Positions 1-8,468 of a DNA stretch of 64,000 nt are shown here, in pieces. Both the position numbers and the translations under genes were made by a program. The number at the start of each line of letters is the position of its first letter. Position 1 is the first letter of the stretch. The notes under the pieces were generated by a model that was given only the letters and a program-made list of their open reading frames with translations, was not told where the DNA came from and made no database searches. The DNA is from DASUPK01 sp963695805. GTDB taxonomy: Bacteria > Actinomycetota > Thermoleophilia > Solirubrobacterales > 70-9. The stretch spans positions 124,001-188,000 of the forward strand of contig CAVOHV010000002.1 of assembly GCA_963695805.1 (NCBI GenBank). The letters run 5' to 3'.

Positions 1-347
1 CCGGTCATCCAGCTCCAGCCCTTGCCGCCCAGGTCGTGCGCCCACCAGTACGGACCGCCCGCGGTCGGGTAGGCCGAGGTCAGCTCGGCCATCGAGAACG
101 CCACGGTGAAGACGAGGAGGCAGAGAATCGGCCAGCCCCACGAGACCGCGACCGGACCGCCGTTCAGCCAGGCAAATCCGAACGCCGTGAAGCAGCCGGC
201 GAGGACCGAGATGATCGTGAACGAGATCGCGAAGTTAGTGAACGCGCTCCAGGTTCGCGAGAGCTCCTGCTTGTAGCCGAGCTCAGCGAGGCGTTGTTCG
301 TCGCGCTTCGTCTGGTCGACGTCGGAGATGCCCTCCGGTGGTGTCAC
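1..347 (-). CDS. APC-superfamily amino acid/polyamine permease, N-terminal part (gene runs off the left edge)
   Basis: The visible 115 residues begin at a GTG (345-347) preceded by a GGAGGGAGAGG ribosome site. A hydrophilic head (about residues 1-27, with EQRLAELGYKQELSR) leads into hydrophobic segments containing NFAISFTIISVLAG and SYPTAGGPYWW-like sequence (AYPTAGGPYWWAH). This matches the first helices of GABA/amino-acid permeases of the APC family, which import amino acids or amines with protons across the inner membrane. Substrate cannot be told from the fragment. The next genes on the same strand lie upstream and are separated by a promoter region. The C-terminus lies outside the window. 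Confidence 0.85.
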   Translation of the reverse strand, partial: MTPPEGISDVDQTKRDEQRLAELGYKQELSRTWSAFTNFAISFTIISVLAGCFTAFGFAWLNGGPVAVSWGWPILCLLVFTVAFSMAELTSAYPTAGGPYWWAHDLGGKGWSWMT

Positions 348-422
348 TTCCTCTCCCTCCGTAGCGGCCCCGCTACATCCATGCTCTGAGGGCCTATTTC
401 GAGGCGTGAAGCCCTGCACGGG

Positions 423-452
423 ACCCTATGCCCGCCGCCGGACCTCAGTCAA
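423..452 (-). promoter_or_regulatory. Predicted sigma-70-type promoter of the permease gene
   Basis: On the minus strand a TTGACT box (447-452) is separated by 18 bases from TAGGGT (423-428), about 75 bases before the GTG start of the permease. Inferred from motif and spacing only. Confidence 0.5.
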
Positions 453-456
453 GCCG

Positions 457-470
457 AATTTCCGGAAATT
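457..470. promoter_or_regulatory. 14-bp perfect palindrome next to the permease -35 box, possible operator
   Basis: AATTTCCGGAAATT is a perfect palindrome, AT-rich against a GC-rich background, and begins four bases upstream of the predicted -35 box of the permease promoter. Its position fits an activator or repressor site; the regulator is not identifiable. Confidence 0.4.
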
Positions 471-491
471 GAGGAGGTTGGACGGTTCGTC

Positions 492-1247
492 TCAGATTTC
501 GTCGCCCCTGAAGCCGAAACGGCGGATCAGACCGCGAAACCACGGTCGTTTCGCATCAGATCGCGAGATCCGCTCGAGCGTGCCGAGCGTCAGCGGGTGC
601 CCGAACGACTCCAGGTGGGTGGCGAGGGCGATGAACGCCTGGGCCGTCGTCAGGGCGTCGCCGTCGGCCTCGTGAGGCCGGTGGACCGGCAGGCCAAGCC
701 AGCGTGCCAGATCGCCGAGGCCCGGTGTGGAGACCGCGACCCCTGGGCGCGTCCCGCCGGCTTTTGAGGGCGGTGGCTCTCTTCGCAGCCGGCTGAGCTC
801 GATCCCAAGGGCGGCGGTATCGATCACCGGGTTCCGGAGGTCGAGGCCGCGTGGCTCCAGGGCCGCCCTCAGGAAACCGGTCTCGATCGAGGCTACGTGC
901 GCGACGAGCGCCCTGCCGGCGAGCGCCGCGAGCACGCGGTCGAGCGACTCTTCGAGCTGCGGCGCCTCCGCGAGATCCACCTCGCGAAGACCGTGGATGC
1001 GGATCGTGTCCCAATCCGGCATCCGCAGAGGGCGCACCAGCTCGTAGCGGACGTCGTCGAGCTGCACCCTGCCGCACTGGACGGTGACGGTCGCGAACGA
1101 GATGATCTCGTCGGTCGCGGGGTCGAGACCCGTCATCTCGAGGTCGATCACAGTGAAGCTCACCTCCCGCCACGGTGTATGAGGCTGCGGCAAGGAGCTC
1201 TCCAGATATGACCGTCGGGCGGCCGACTGGCTGGGCGGCATCGTCAC
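492..1247 (-). CDS. DnaQ-like (DEDDh) 3'-5' exonuclease domain protein
   Basis: A 251-residue protein with an RNase H-fold exonuclease domain like the epsilon subunit of DNA polymerase III. Visible are Exo I (VIDLEMTGLD, about residues 32-41), the IHG element, and Exo III (HEADGDA, H-x4-D). Exo II is unusual: AHVASIETGFL has Glu where Asp is normal and lacks the Asn. The GTG start overlaps the stop of the upstream DUF294 gene (GTGA), so the two are probably translated together. DUF294/CBS proteins commonly sit beside such exonucleases and transporters in bacteria, so a role in nucleotide or signal turnover is possible, but the substrate is unknown. Confidence 0.82.
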   Translation of the reverse strand: MTMPPSQSAARRSYLESSLPQPHTPWREVSFTVIDLEMTGLDPATDEIISFATVTVQCGRVQLDDVRYELVRPLRMPDWDTIRIHGLREVDLAEAPQLEESLDRVLAALAGRALVAHVASIETGFLRAALEPRGLDLRNPVIDTAALGIELSRLRREPPPSKAGGTRPGVAVSTPGLGDLARWLGLPVHRPHEADGDALTTAQAFIALATHLESFGHPLTLGTLERISRSDAKRPWFRGLIRRFGFRGDEI

Positions 1248-3127
1248 GCCCGCGCGCTCAGGCCGGCGGACACCGACCGTTGCACGGCGGCGACCTCCCT
1301 GAACGCGTCACGGAGGTAGCGCCGGGTGAGGGGATCGAGCGCCTCGGGATCCAGGCGGTCGTCCGGATCGTGTCCGCCCTCGATCTGTGTGACCTGATGC
1401 TCCAAGCGCAGGGCGCTGAACAGCTCGAAGGCCTCCTCGAGCACCCTGATCTCCTCAGCGGTCATCACCCCGAGGCCCCCCGTAGCGTGAAGTCGGTCAA
1501 CTGTGTGGTTTGCGGGAATGTCACCGACAAGGGCCGCGTAGCGCGCCAGATTGATGACCGGCAGCATTCCGGCGTGCTTGATGTCAAGCGCGTCGTGGCG
1601 GTGGCCCGATGCGGAGATGACCAGGTTGCGAATGAAGCCGGTGGGCGGCTTCGCGGCGAGTGCCAGCCGCAGCATCCAGCGCTCCAGGCTCCTGCGATCG
1701 CCCGTCTCGAACAGCAAGCTTTTGACGTTGAGGCCGCGCTCGCGCCCGTAGACCATCCTTCCGTCGAGGAGGATCGAGACCGCGATCAGCACCCGGTTGT
1801 CGCTTGGACGCTGAACCCAGCTCCTGATCGAAGCCTCCCACTCCTCGATCGAGCTCGCGGAGAAGGCGCCCGTCGCGGTGACCCCATGCGGGTCGAGGCG
1901 CCAGCCGATCGCCCTGATGCAGTCGGCGACGTTGGCGGCGATTCCCTGCATGTAGGTCTCGGTCCTGCTCGATGCGAGCCGTCGGCGCGGCTCCGCGGTG
2001 ATCGGATCCGAATCGGGTCGATCCTGCCACGCCATCCCGGAGTCGAAGTCCGAGGAAGGCATCGGCTCGCGGCGCCCGTGGCTGCCGAGCGCCATCCAGC
2101 TGAACTCGGCGGGCGGCGCCCCGTGTGACTCGATCGCGAGCTCGATCATTCGCCGCGTCAGGGCGTCCGTGACGGCTGAGATCACGTCGCTGATGTGAAA
2201 CGGCGTGAGCTCGGCGCGGTGCAGGGCGACGACCGTCGACTGGAGCTCGGCCGCCACGTCGCGCAGCTCCGCCTTGTTCCGCGCCCGCGCGATCGCCCTG
2301 CGCAGCACGAACGGGGAGCGCGCCTCGGCGGCGACGAGGTCGATGCCGACGATCACTCCGAGCACCTCCGACCGCGAGGAGAAGACCGGGACATGTCGGA
2401 TGTCGTGGTCGAGCATGGTCAGCATCACGTCCGCTCCCGTCTGATCTGCTCCGACGCCGAAGACCGGTGCGCTCATGGCTGCACGGACCGGATCATCCGG
2501 CGAGTGCCGCCCCGCGACCACGCGCGATCGCAGGTCGCGGTCGGTGACGATCCCGAAGTCGCCATCGCCCAGCTCGACAAGGACGTAGCTGGTCTCCTCG
2601 GCGCTCATCCGTCGCGCCGCCTCCCGCAGAGTGCTGTCGGGCTTGCAGATGACCGGCGGACGGCGAACCAGCGACTCGGCGTACTGCCGCGCGACCTCGG
2701 CGCTCGGCGCCTCCGTCGCCCCATCCCGGGCCTCCGGACGCCCCCTGGCGAGCAGGGAGCGGGCCAGGAACCTCAGGCTCGAGGGACGGCCGAGAAGTGG
2801 GACGACGTCCTCAGCGGCAAGCGAGTAGACCAGCGTGTCCTCTCGGGTGCGAACCTCGTATCTGGTGGGCTGTCCGGAGAGCGCGGACGGGTGACCGAAC
2901 ATCTCGCCTTCGCCCAGAAGGTCGACCACGCGGCCATGGTCCACGAGCTCGACCGCACCACGGCGGACCACGCGGATTCGCCCCTGGGGACGCTCGCCCT
3001 GGGGCAGGATGGTGGTGCCTGCCCGGAAGAACTCGATCTCGGTGCGCCTTGCGAGCCGCTCCAGCTCAGCCTGCTCGAGCCCGATGAATGGGTCATACCC
3101 CGCCAGGAACTCGGCGATGTCGTGCAT
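1244..3127 (-). CDS. cNMP-binding / CBS pair / DUF294 nucleotidyltransferase-like protein
   Basis: A 627-residue soluble protein. The order is a cyclic-nucleotide-binding-type beta barrel (about residues 15-125), two CBS domains (about 155-275), and a DUF294 nucleotidyltransferase-like domain with the signature GSHGRREPMPSSDFD near residue 350 (GS...SDxD, the metal-binding aspartates retained), followed by the DUF294 C-terminal helical domain. Related proteins resemble GlnD-type nucleotidyltransferases with ligand-sensing domains; the target protein is unknown. It overlaps the following exonuclease gene by four bases. The stretch upstream is 36 bases from the STAS gene, so all three may be cotranscribed. 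Confidence 0.85.
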   Translation of the reverse strand: MHDIAEFLAGYDPFIGLEQAELERLARRTEIEFFRAGTTILPQGERPQGRIRVVRRGAVELVDHGRVVDLLGEGEMFGHPSALSGQPTRYEVRTREDTLVYSLAAEDVVPLLGRPSSLRFLARSLLARGRPEARDGATEAPSAEVARQYAESLVRRPPVICKPDSTLREAARRMSAEETSYVLVELGDGDFGIVTDRDLRSRVVAGRHSPDDPVRAAMSAPVFGVGADQTGADVMLTMLDHDIRHVPVFSSRSEVLGVIVGIDLVAAEARSPFVLRRAIARARNKAELRDVAAELQSTVVALHRAELTPFHISDVISAVTDALTRRMIELAIESHGAPPAEFSWMALGSHGRREPMPSSDFDSGMAWQDRPDSDPITAEPRRRLASSRTETYMQGIAANVADCIRAIGWRLDPHGVTATGAFSASSIEEWEASIRSWVQRPSDNRVLIAVSILLDGRMVYGRERGLNVKSLLFETGDRRSLERWMLRLALAAKPPTGFIRNLVISASGHRHDALDIKHAGMLPVINLARYAALVGDIPANHTVDRLHATGGLGVMTAEEIRVLEEAFELFSALRLEHQVTQIEGGHDPDDRLDPEALDPLTRRYLRDAFREVAAVQRSVSAGLSARA

Positions 3128-3163
3128 CCGACTCTGAGGGGCAGTTTAGGTCCGAGCCCGGCC

Positions 3164-3544
3164 TCAGGCCGAGAGCGCGGCGGCGGCCTGATCGACCGTG
3201 GGCTCGATAGGGAGGACCTTGTCGAGCCCCATCACTCCGAGGATGCGGAGAATCTGGTCGCTCGAGGCGGCCACGGCAAGGCTCTCGTTGCCGTGGTTGG
3301 CGTTCTTCTGCTCTCGCGAGAGCAGGAGGGCGCGGATCGCGCTCGAGTCGATGAACTCGCACTCGGTCAGGTCGACGACGATCCCGTCGCTCGGGGCCTC
3401 AACGGCCCGCCGCAGCTCGGTGCGCAGCTCCTCCTCGTGTGACATGTCGACCTCCCCGGCGACCCGAACGACGTAGACGTCATCCGGACCAGGCCCCGAG
3501 CTGACCTCGAATTGTGGAATGTCTGCGCTTGGCGTTGCGGACAC
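3164..3544 (-). CDS. STAS-domain anti-sigma factor antagonist
   Basis: A STAS domain fills the protein: VYVVRVAGEVDMSHEEELR near the N-terminus and DLTECEFIDSSAIRALL with the phosphorylatable-serine loop (FIDSSAI). Such proteins bind a partner-switching anti-sigma kinase and release the sigma factor when unphosphorylated. I chose the GTG at 3542-3544 because AAAAGGGG lies just before it; an upstream GTG at 3572-3574 would add ten residues without a good ribosome site. No kinase or sigma gene is adjacent, so the partner must be elsewhere. Confidence 0.85.
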   Translation of the reverse strand: MSATPSADIPQFEVSSGPGPDDVYVVRVAGEVDMSHEEELRTELRRAVEAPSDGIVVDLTECEFIDSSAIRALLLSREQKNANHGNESLAVAASSDQILRILGVMGLDKVLPIEPTVDQAAAALSA

Positions 3545-3611
3545 GAATCCCCTTTTCCCCCGTAGACGCGTCACATGCTACCCACAGCGGCCAGTGCCGC
3601 CGGGTACCGGG

Positions 3612-4025
3612 TCAGTCCGGCTGGAGCGCGGCGCGAGCCTCCTCGACCGCAGCCTCGACGCTCTCGTTGCACGGCCAGAACAGCGGCGAGTCCCCGTCGC
3701 GGATCAGCCGGTCAGCGAGGATCACCCCACGCGGGTTCACCGCCGTGCCGGCCTCCAGCTGATCAGCAAGATCCCGAATCAGCGTTCCGGCCCGAATGAT
3801 CTCCACGTCCCTGAGCCGAACCTGAGCCTTAAGGAAGATCCGTCTGGCGTGCTCGGCGGCATCCAGCGCCTCGCGGAGCGCCTCAGCGATGTCGGATTTG
3901 TAGCCGGCTTCGAGGAGGATGGCGCTCCGCGCCATCAGTTGCCGGCTCCCACCGGGCAGCTCGCCGGCGAGCAGGCGGTCGTCGAGGGTGTGCGCTCGGA
4001 CTCTCGCTAGCAGTCGTTCAACCAC
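3612..4025 (-). CDS. Hypothetical protein, paralog of the next upstream gene
   Basis: A 137-residue soluble, mainly helical protein of no recognised family. It aligns with the neighbouring gene at 4071-4568 along its length: RVRAHTLDDRLLAGE with RLRARSIDDKLLNGG, VNPRGVILADRLIRDGDSP with VSPRGVILANRLVTDGDSP, and NESVEAAVEEARAAL with NETVESAVKHARAAL. The pair therefore arose by tandem duplication. It has no signal peptide or membrane helix. GTG start at 4023-4025. Function unknown. Confidence 0.7.
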   Translation of the reverse strand: MVERLLARVRAHTLDDRLLAGELPGGSRQLMARSAILLEAGYKSDIAEALREALDAAEHARRIFLKAQVRLRDVEIIRAGTLIRDLADQLEAGTAVNPRGVILADRLIRDGDSPLFWPCNESVEAAVEEARAALQPD

Positions 4026-4070
4026 GCCTGCAAGGATGCCAGTCGCGACAGGGGGGGCGAAGCCCGGAGA

Positions 4071-4568
4071 TCAGGCGAGGTGGAGCGCTGCCCGCGCGTG
4101 CTTGACCGCGGATTCGACGGTCTCGTTGTAAGGACGGCTGACCGGGGTCGGCCCGTAGACCGGAGAGTCGCCGTCCGTTACCAGCCGGTTCGCCAGGATG
4201 ACTCCGCGAGGGCTCACTCCGTCATCTTGTTCGAGCTCGTTTGCGAGCGTCAGGATCAGCGGCTCACTGTCGAGCACTTGATTTACCTGAAGGCGGAGCT
4301 TGGCCACGAACGGGTCCGGGTCGTTCCGTCGCGCGGCGTCAGTCAGCCCGCGCAGCGCGGCCGCGACCGCCCCTCGGTAACCGCGATGGAGAAGCCGCGC
4401 ACGCCTGACCAGCACGACGGGGTTCCCGTCGGTTACCCCGCCGTTCAGGAGCTTGTCGTCGATAGAACGCGCGCGTAGCCGCGCGAGGATGCGGTCCGTC
4501 GGCCGCGCCCACCCCGGTGGAGGTATCGGTCGCTTCCCGCCCACCGTTGCGGTCCCGCTTGCAGTCAT
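4071..4568 (-). CDS. Hypothetical protein, tandem paralog
   Basis: The second member of a tandem pair of soluble helical proteins (see 3612-4025). The conserved block PRGVILANRLVTDGDSP lies near the C-terminus and NETVESAVKHARAAL at the very end. The start is uncertain: ATG at 4566-4568 follows a GGATG; an ATG at 4575-4577 and a TTG at 4602-4604 are in frame. It starts just after the stop of the GGDEF-EAL gene and could be cotranscribed with it. Function unknown. Confidence 0.65.
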   Translation of the reverse strand: MTASGTATVGGKRPIPPPGWARPTDRILARLRARSIDDKLLNGGVTDGNPVVLVRRARLLHRGYRGAVAAALRGLTDAARRNDPDPFVAKLRLQVNQVLDSEPLILTLANELEQDDGVSPRGVILANRLVTDGDSPVYGPTPVSRPYNETVESAVKHARAALHLA

Positions 4569-4604
4569 GACTCGCATCCATATGCCCGAATCCGAGCTTC
4601 CCAA

Positions 4605-7016
4605 TCAGGGCGCGATCGCGATGGGACCGGAGAGCAGTCGCTCGACGGAGGAGGCCGGAACGGGCTCCGCAAAGTGGAAGCCCTGTGCGTACCCGCAGCC
4701 CAGATCCCTCGCGACGCGGACCTGCTCCTCGGTCTCGACGCCCTCGGCGACGACGCCGATCCCGATCGTTTCCGCCATGTCGCTGACCGCCCGCACGATC
4801 GCGGCGTCGAAGGCGCTGTCGGTGACGTTCTCCACGAAGGTGGGGTCCAGCTTGACCATCGAGAGCGGCAGCCGCTTCAGGTAGCCGAGCGAGGAGAAAC
4901 CGACCCCGAAGTCGTCCAGGACCACCCGCACCCCGAGGCGCTCGAGCGCGCCCAGGGTTCGCTCGACGTAGACGGTGTCATCGAGCACGGTGCTCTCGGT
5001 CAGCTCCAGCCAGAGCGTCGAGGGCTCGATCCCGTTCGCGGTGATCGACCCCTCGATGTGCGGGATCAGCTCTGGATCGCCCAGCTGGCGGGCCGAGAGG
5101 TTGACCGCCACGCTGACCGGGGCGGAGTCCGGCTGGAGCCGCTGCCAGGCCGCCGCCTGGCTGCAGGCCTGCTCGATCACCCAGCGGCCGATCGGCACGA
5201 TCAGGCGGGACTCCTCGGCGACGCCGATGAAAGCGAGCGGTCCGATCAGGCCGCGCTCGGGATGATCCCAGCGAAGCAGGGCCTCCATACAGGCGATCGA
5301 GCCGTCCTGGAGGCGGATCACAGGCTGGTAGTGGAGGAGCAGCTCCTCGCGCCGGAGCGCCCGCCGCAGGTCGTTTTCGGTCTTCATGTGCTCGATGACG
5401 CGGGAGCGCATCACCTCGTCGAAGATCTCGTAGCCGCCGCGCCCGTGTTCCTTGGCGCGGTAGAGGGCCGAGTCGGCGTCGCGGATCAGGGCCTCGGGCT
5501 CCTCGGTGCCCGTCCCGATAGAGATCCCGATGCTCGCGCTGACGAAGTGCTCGCGCTCGCGCACGATTAGGGGGCGGGCGAGCGCCTCGGCGATCCGTTC
5601 CGCGATCCGGGTCGCGCCGCGCTCGTCGTCGACGTCCTCGGCGAGCACCGCGAACTCGTCGCCGCCGAAGCGGGCGACGGTGTCGCCCGGCCGCAGGGCC
5701 TGCTCGATACGCGGGGCGACGGCGGCGAGCAGCTCGTCGCCGGCCGCGTGCCCGAGGCTGTCGTTGACGAGCTTGAACTGGTCGAGGTCGAGGAAGAGGA
5801 CGGCGATCGCGATTCGCCGACGGGCCGCCACCGACAGGGCGTGCTGCAGGCGGTCGAGGAAGAGGCTGCGGTTCGGGAGTCCGGTGAGGGCATCGTGGAG
5901 CGCTTCGTGCTGAGTCCGCTCCTCGGTTCGGCGACGCTCGATCGCGTTGGCGAGCACGTTCGCGATCGCCTGCATGAAGTTGACGTCCTCCTGGCTGAAC
6001 CCGTAGTGCTCGGCTGCTGCCGCGGCGAGCACCCCGTAGGGCTCCTCGTTCCCCTTGATCAGGACGATCGAGGCGCTCCGCGTGTCCTGCTCCGCCTGCA
6101 GCTCGGACTGCTGGAAGCGCGTCTCCTCCTCCCAATCGTTGACCACCGTGGCGGTGTCCGTGGCGAGCGCGTAGCCGCACTGGTAGCGATAGTCCGCCGG
6201 GACCCGCGCCTTGCCGACGAGCTCGTCAGGCATGCCGACCGCGGCGACGAGCAGAAGCTCGTTCGTCTCCGGGAGGAGCTTGAGGACGCCGCCGTAGTCG
6301 ACGTCGAGGACGTCGGTCAGGATCCGGCAGGCCTCGCCAGCGAGATCCTTGATGTCCGCGCCCTCCAACGCGTGCTGACCGAACCGCGCAACCTCGCTCT
6401 GCTGATGGGCCTGAAGCCGGCTCGACTCCTCGCTGCGAGCGAGGGCGCCCGCAGTCTCAGTGAGCGCGCGCCGTTGCCGAAGCTGATTGCGGGCCTCCCA
6501 GGCGGCGAGCAGCGCGATGCAGGTGCCGACGAAGAGACCGAACCCCGAGAAGGGGAAGCCGCCGCCGACGCCCAGGGAGAGGATGAGAGCTGCAGCGACG
6601 GCACTCGCGCCGACGAGCGCGGTCCAGCGGGTCGGATAGGAGAGGGAGGCGAACAGGAACGGCAGCACCAGCAGCATCGTGTAGGCGCTGCTCGAGCCAC
6701 CATCCAGCCCGGCGAGGGTCCCGATCAGCACCAGGTCTGCGATCGACCAGGCGGCGAAGAAGAGGTCGCGGTACGGCCCGCTGACGATCCGCTCGAGGGG
6801 CATGGCCCTAATCAGCGGGGCGCTGGTCAGCCCGAGCCCGATTATGGTCAGGATCAGCGCGCGGTTCGGGTGGTCCCACGTCTCAAGCGCATAGAGAGCG
6901 CAACCAACCGAGACGATCACTGTCAGCCAGACGCCGACCTGAACCGACGCCAGGCGGGACTGGACTTCCTGCTCGCTGTTGCCTTCCACGGCCGCCCGTG
7001 TGTTTCCCCCGGTCAC
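4605..7016 (-). CDS. Membrane-bound GAF-GGDEF-EAL bifunctional cyclic-di-GMP enzyme
   Basis: 803 residues. The N-terminal region (about 30-190) carries several membrane helices, followed by a GAF sensor domain (about 210-355), a GGDEF domain with intact ARFGGDEFAVL (near residue 450) and DLDQFKLVNDSLGH, then an EAL domain beginning EALLRWDHPERG (near 577). Retained GGDEF and EAL motifs allow both synthesis and hydrolysis of c-di-GMP; which dominates is not predictable. The GTG start follows a strong GGGAGGAAC ribosome site. The start region is divergent from the NTF2-like gene at 7109. Confidence 0.93.
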   Translation of the reverse strand: MTGGNTRAAVEGNSEQEVQSRLASVQVGVWLTVIVSVGCALYALETWDHPNRALILTIIGLGLTSAPLIRAMPLERIVSGPYRDLFFAAWSIADLVLIGTLAGLDGGSSSAYTMLLVLPFLFASLSYPTRWTALVGASAVAAALILSLGVGGGFPFSGFGLFVGTCIALLAAWEARNQLRQRRALTETAGALARSEESSRLQAHQQSEVARFGQHALEGADIKDLAGEACRILTDVLDVDYGGVLKLLPETNELLLVAAVGMPDELVGKARVPADYRYQCGYALATDTATVVNDWEEETRFQQSELQAEQDTRSASIVLIKGNEEPYGVLAAAAAEHYGFSQEDVNFMQAIANVLANAIERRRTEERTQHEALHDALTGLPNRSLFLDRLQHALSVAARRRIAIAVLFLDLDQFKLVNDSLGHAAGDELLAAVAPRIEQALRPGDTVARFGGDEFAVLAEDVDDERGATRIAERIAEALARPLIVREREHFVSASIGISIGTGTEEPEALIRDADSALYRAKEHGRGGYEIFDEVMRSRVIEHMKTENDLRRALRREELLLHYQPVIRLQDGSIACMEALLRWDHPERGLIGPLAFIGVAEESRLIVPIGRWVIEQACSQAAAWQRLQPDSAPVSVAVNLSARQLGDPELIPHIEGSITANGIEPSTLWLELTESTVLDDTVYVERTLGALERLGVRVVLDDFGVGFSSLGYLKRLPLSMVKLDPTFVENVTDSAFDAAIVRAVSDMAETIGIGVVAEGVETEEQVRVARDLGCGYAQGFHFAEPVPASSVERLLSGPIAIAP

Positions 7017-7108
7017 GCTGAATGTTCCTCCCTCGATGGCTCCGATAGCTTGCCGCAGGCGCCGCCCAGGCGAATCCGCACTACTGGGGAAATACTGGAA
7101 ACCATCAG

Positions 7109-7570
7109 ATGTACGACCAGCACGACGTCGAGACGCTCGAGCGTCAGTTCAATGCGGCGATGGAGGAGGCCGATACCGGCTCTGCCCTGGAGGCGGTGAG
7201 GCGCATTTATGATGAATTCGACCGCGGCGGCGAGGGACTTGAGGCTCTCCTGCACCCGGACTTCCAGATCCGGATGGAAACGGTCTTCCTCGACGACAAG
7301 ACGTACAAGGGGCTCCGTGGCTACAAGCGGTGGCGCGCGGACATCGAGGAGCTCTTCGAGCGCGATCGCTTCCAACCGGAGGGCCTTCGCGCCGCCCGCG
7401 ACGGCCGCTGGGTCGTGCTGGGGCGCCTCCAGATCACCCAAAAGGACGACGCCGGCGACCTGGACGTCCCCCTCGCCCACGTGCTCGAGCAACGGGACCG
7501 CAAGGTGGCGAGCTTCACGGTCTACTCCGACATCTCGGCGGCGCTCGAGTCGGTCGGGCTGCCTGCCTAG
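7109..7570 (+). CDS. NTF2-like / SnoaL-like fold protein
   Basis: A 153-residue soluble protein with the alpha-plus-beta cone layout of the NTF2-like superfamily: an N-terminal helix pair (RRIYDEFDRGGEGLEALLHPDF), then strands ending in RKVASFTVYSDISAALESVGL. Such domains serve as small-molecule-binding or enzyme folds, or as stress-associated orphans; no catalytic residue can be assigned here. The ribosome site before the ATG is weak. It is divergent from the c-di-GMP enzyme gene. Confidence 0.7.
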   Translation: MYDQHDVETLERQFNAAMEEADTGSALEAVRRIYDEFDRGGEGLEALLHPDFQIRMETVFLDDKTYKGLRGYKRWRADIEELFERDRFQPEGLRAARDGRWVVLGRLQITQKDDAGDLDVPLAHVLEQRDRKVASFTVYSDISAALESVGLPA

Positions 7571-7652
7571 GGCAGACAGGCCCGATCAGCCGCCAGAACC
7601 TGCGATAGGCTGCGGCGACTGATGGTCACGAGCACTGAGGGGAGCTGATCCA

Positions 7653-7754
7653 GTGGTTGGAGAACAGAACAAGGGGCTCGCGATGATGCTAGGCGTCATC
7701 GCTGTGGTCTTTTTCGTGCTGCTCATCGTGGGTTACGTCGTAGGCGACGTCTGA
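7653..7754 (+). CDS. Small single-pass membrane protein (33 aa)
   Basis: A GTG start with a GAGGGGAG ribosome site eight bases upstream opens a 33-residue reading frame. It has a short polar head (MVGEQNKGL) followed by one hydrophobic helix of about 20 residues and a VGDV tail. A terminator-like hairpin follows the stop by 12 bases, which supports it being a real transcription unit. Function unknown. Confidence 0.5.
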   Translation: MVGEQNKGLAMMLGVIAVVFFVLLIVGYVVGDV

Positions 7755-7765
7755 GCGGTGAAATG

Positions 7766-7792
7766 CGAACGAGCCCCGCTGGGGCCCGTTCG
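7766..7792 (+). terminator. Hairpin after the small membrane protein gene
   Basis: A 12-base-pair stem with one mismatch (CGAACGAGCCCC / GGGGCCCGTTCG) and a GCT loop lies between convergent genes. There is no long T run, so termination may be hairpin-assisted or bidirectional. Confidence 0.5.
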
Positions 7793-7851
7793 CTGGGGGA
7801 TGGATATGGACGCTGAAGGCATTCAGCGTCGTTTGTGATGGACGAGTCTGG

Positions 7852-8385
7852 TCAGGAGGTCGAGCCGCTCGACTGCGGGCCTGACTGATTGCTCTGGTTC
7901 TGGTTCTGCCCCTGCTTCTGTGGGGCACCTGGAGGCGGGCCGCAGTGGAATGTGCCGATCCCGGGCGGTCCGGTATCCCGGAGCTTCTCGGGCAGCTTGG
8001 CCTTGCAGGCCCCGAATGCCTCCTGGAGCTTCTCCCGGTCAGCGGCGCTCGGCGGCTTCGGTGGTCCCTGGCTCGGATCGACCTTGCTCGGGTCTGGAGG
8101 GCCGGGAGCGCCGTTGTCCTCCATGCAGGTCCGGAAGTCCTCCAGCTTCTGCCGGTCCGCCGCCGAGAGATTCGGGTCCGCGAACGCGACCCCAGGCGCG
8201 CCGCCAGGCGGCGCCGGCATCTCGAAGGTCCGGGTTCCACTGTCGTTGCCACTGGTGCCGCCGCTGCCGCCGCTGCCGTTGTCCGCCAGCGAGATGGCGG
8301 CGAAGCCAACGGCGGTGGTTCCTGCCGCCAGCAGTGAGAGACCCAGCGGGCCGAATCGGATCGTGATGCTTCGTTTCCTCTTCAT
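7852..8385 (-). CDS. Hypothetical exported or membrane-anchored proline/glycine-rich protein
   Basis: A 177-residue protein with basic residues followed by one hydrophobic segment (LGLSLLAAGTTAVGFAAISL), a Gly/Ser-rich stretch, and two similar short units: SAADRQKLEDFRTCMEDNG and SAADREKLQEAFGACKAKL, each with one cysteine. The C-terminus is rich in Gln, Asn and Ser. It is probably exported and anchored by the N-terminal helix. The ATG at 8383-8385 has AAGGAG five bases upstream; two GTG codons just upstream are less well placed. No known family recognised. Confidence 0.6.
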   Translation of the reverse strand: MKRKRSITIRFGPLGLSLLAAGTTAVGFAAISLADNGSGGSGGTSGNDSGTRTFEMPAPPGGAPGVAFADPNLSAADRQKLEDFRTCMEDNGAPGPPDPSKVDPSQGPPKPPSAADREKLQEAFGACKAKLPEKLRDTGPPGIGTFHCGPPPGAPQKQGQNQNQSNQSGPQSSGSTS

Positions 8386-8468
8386 CACCACTCCTTCTGA
8401 TGGGTCCCGGTCGCGCCGGGATCGCCGACCATGAAGCCAGCGGGGGCTGAGAGGAGGATGAGACCGAG

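Noticed and set aside
5748..7199. A 483-codon plus-strand frame opposite the GGDEF-EAL gene
   Set aside because: It is antisense to a clear enzyme gene, has no ribosome site or domain, and long antisense frames are expected at this GC content. The same applies to frames opposite the transglutaminase (14741-15652) and carboxylase (44339-45709).
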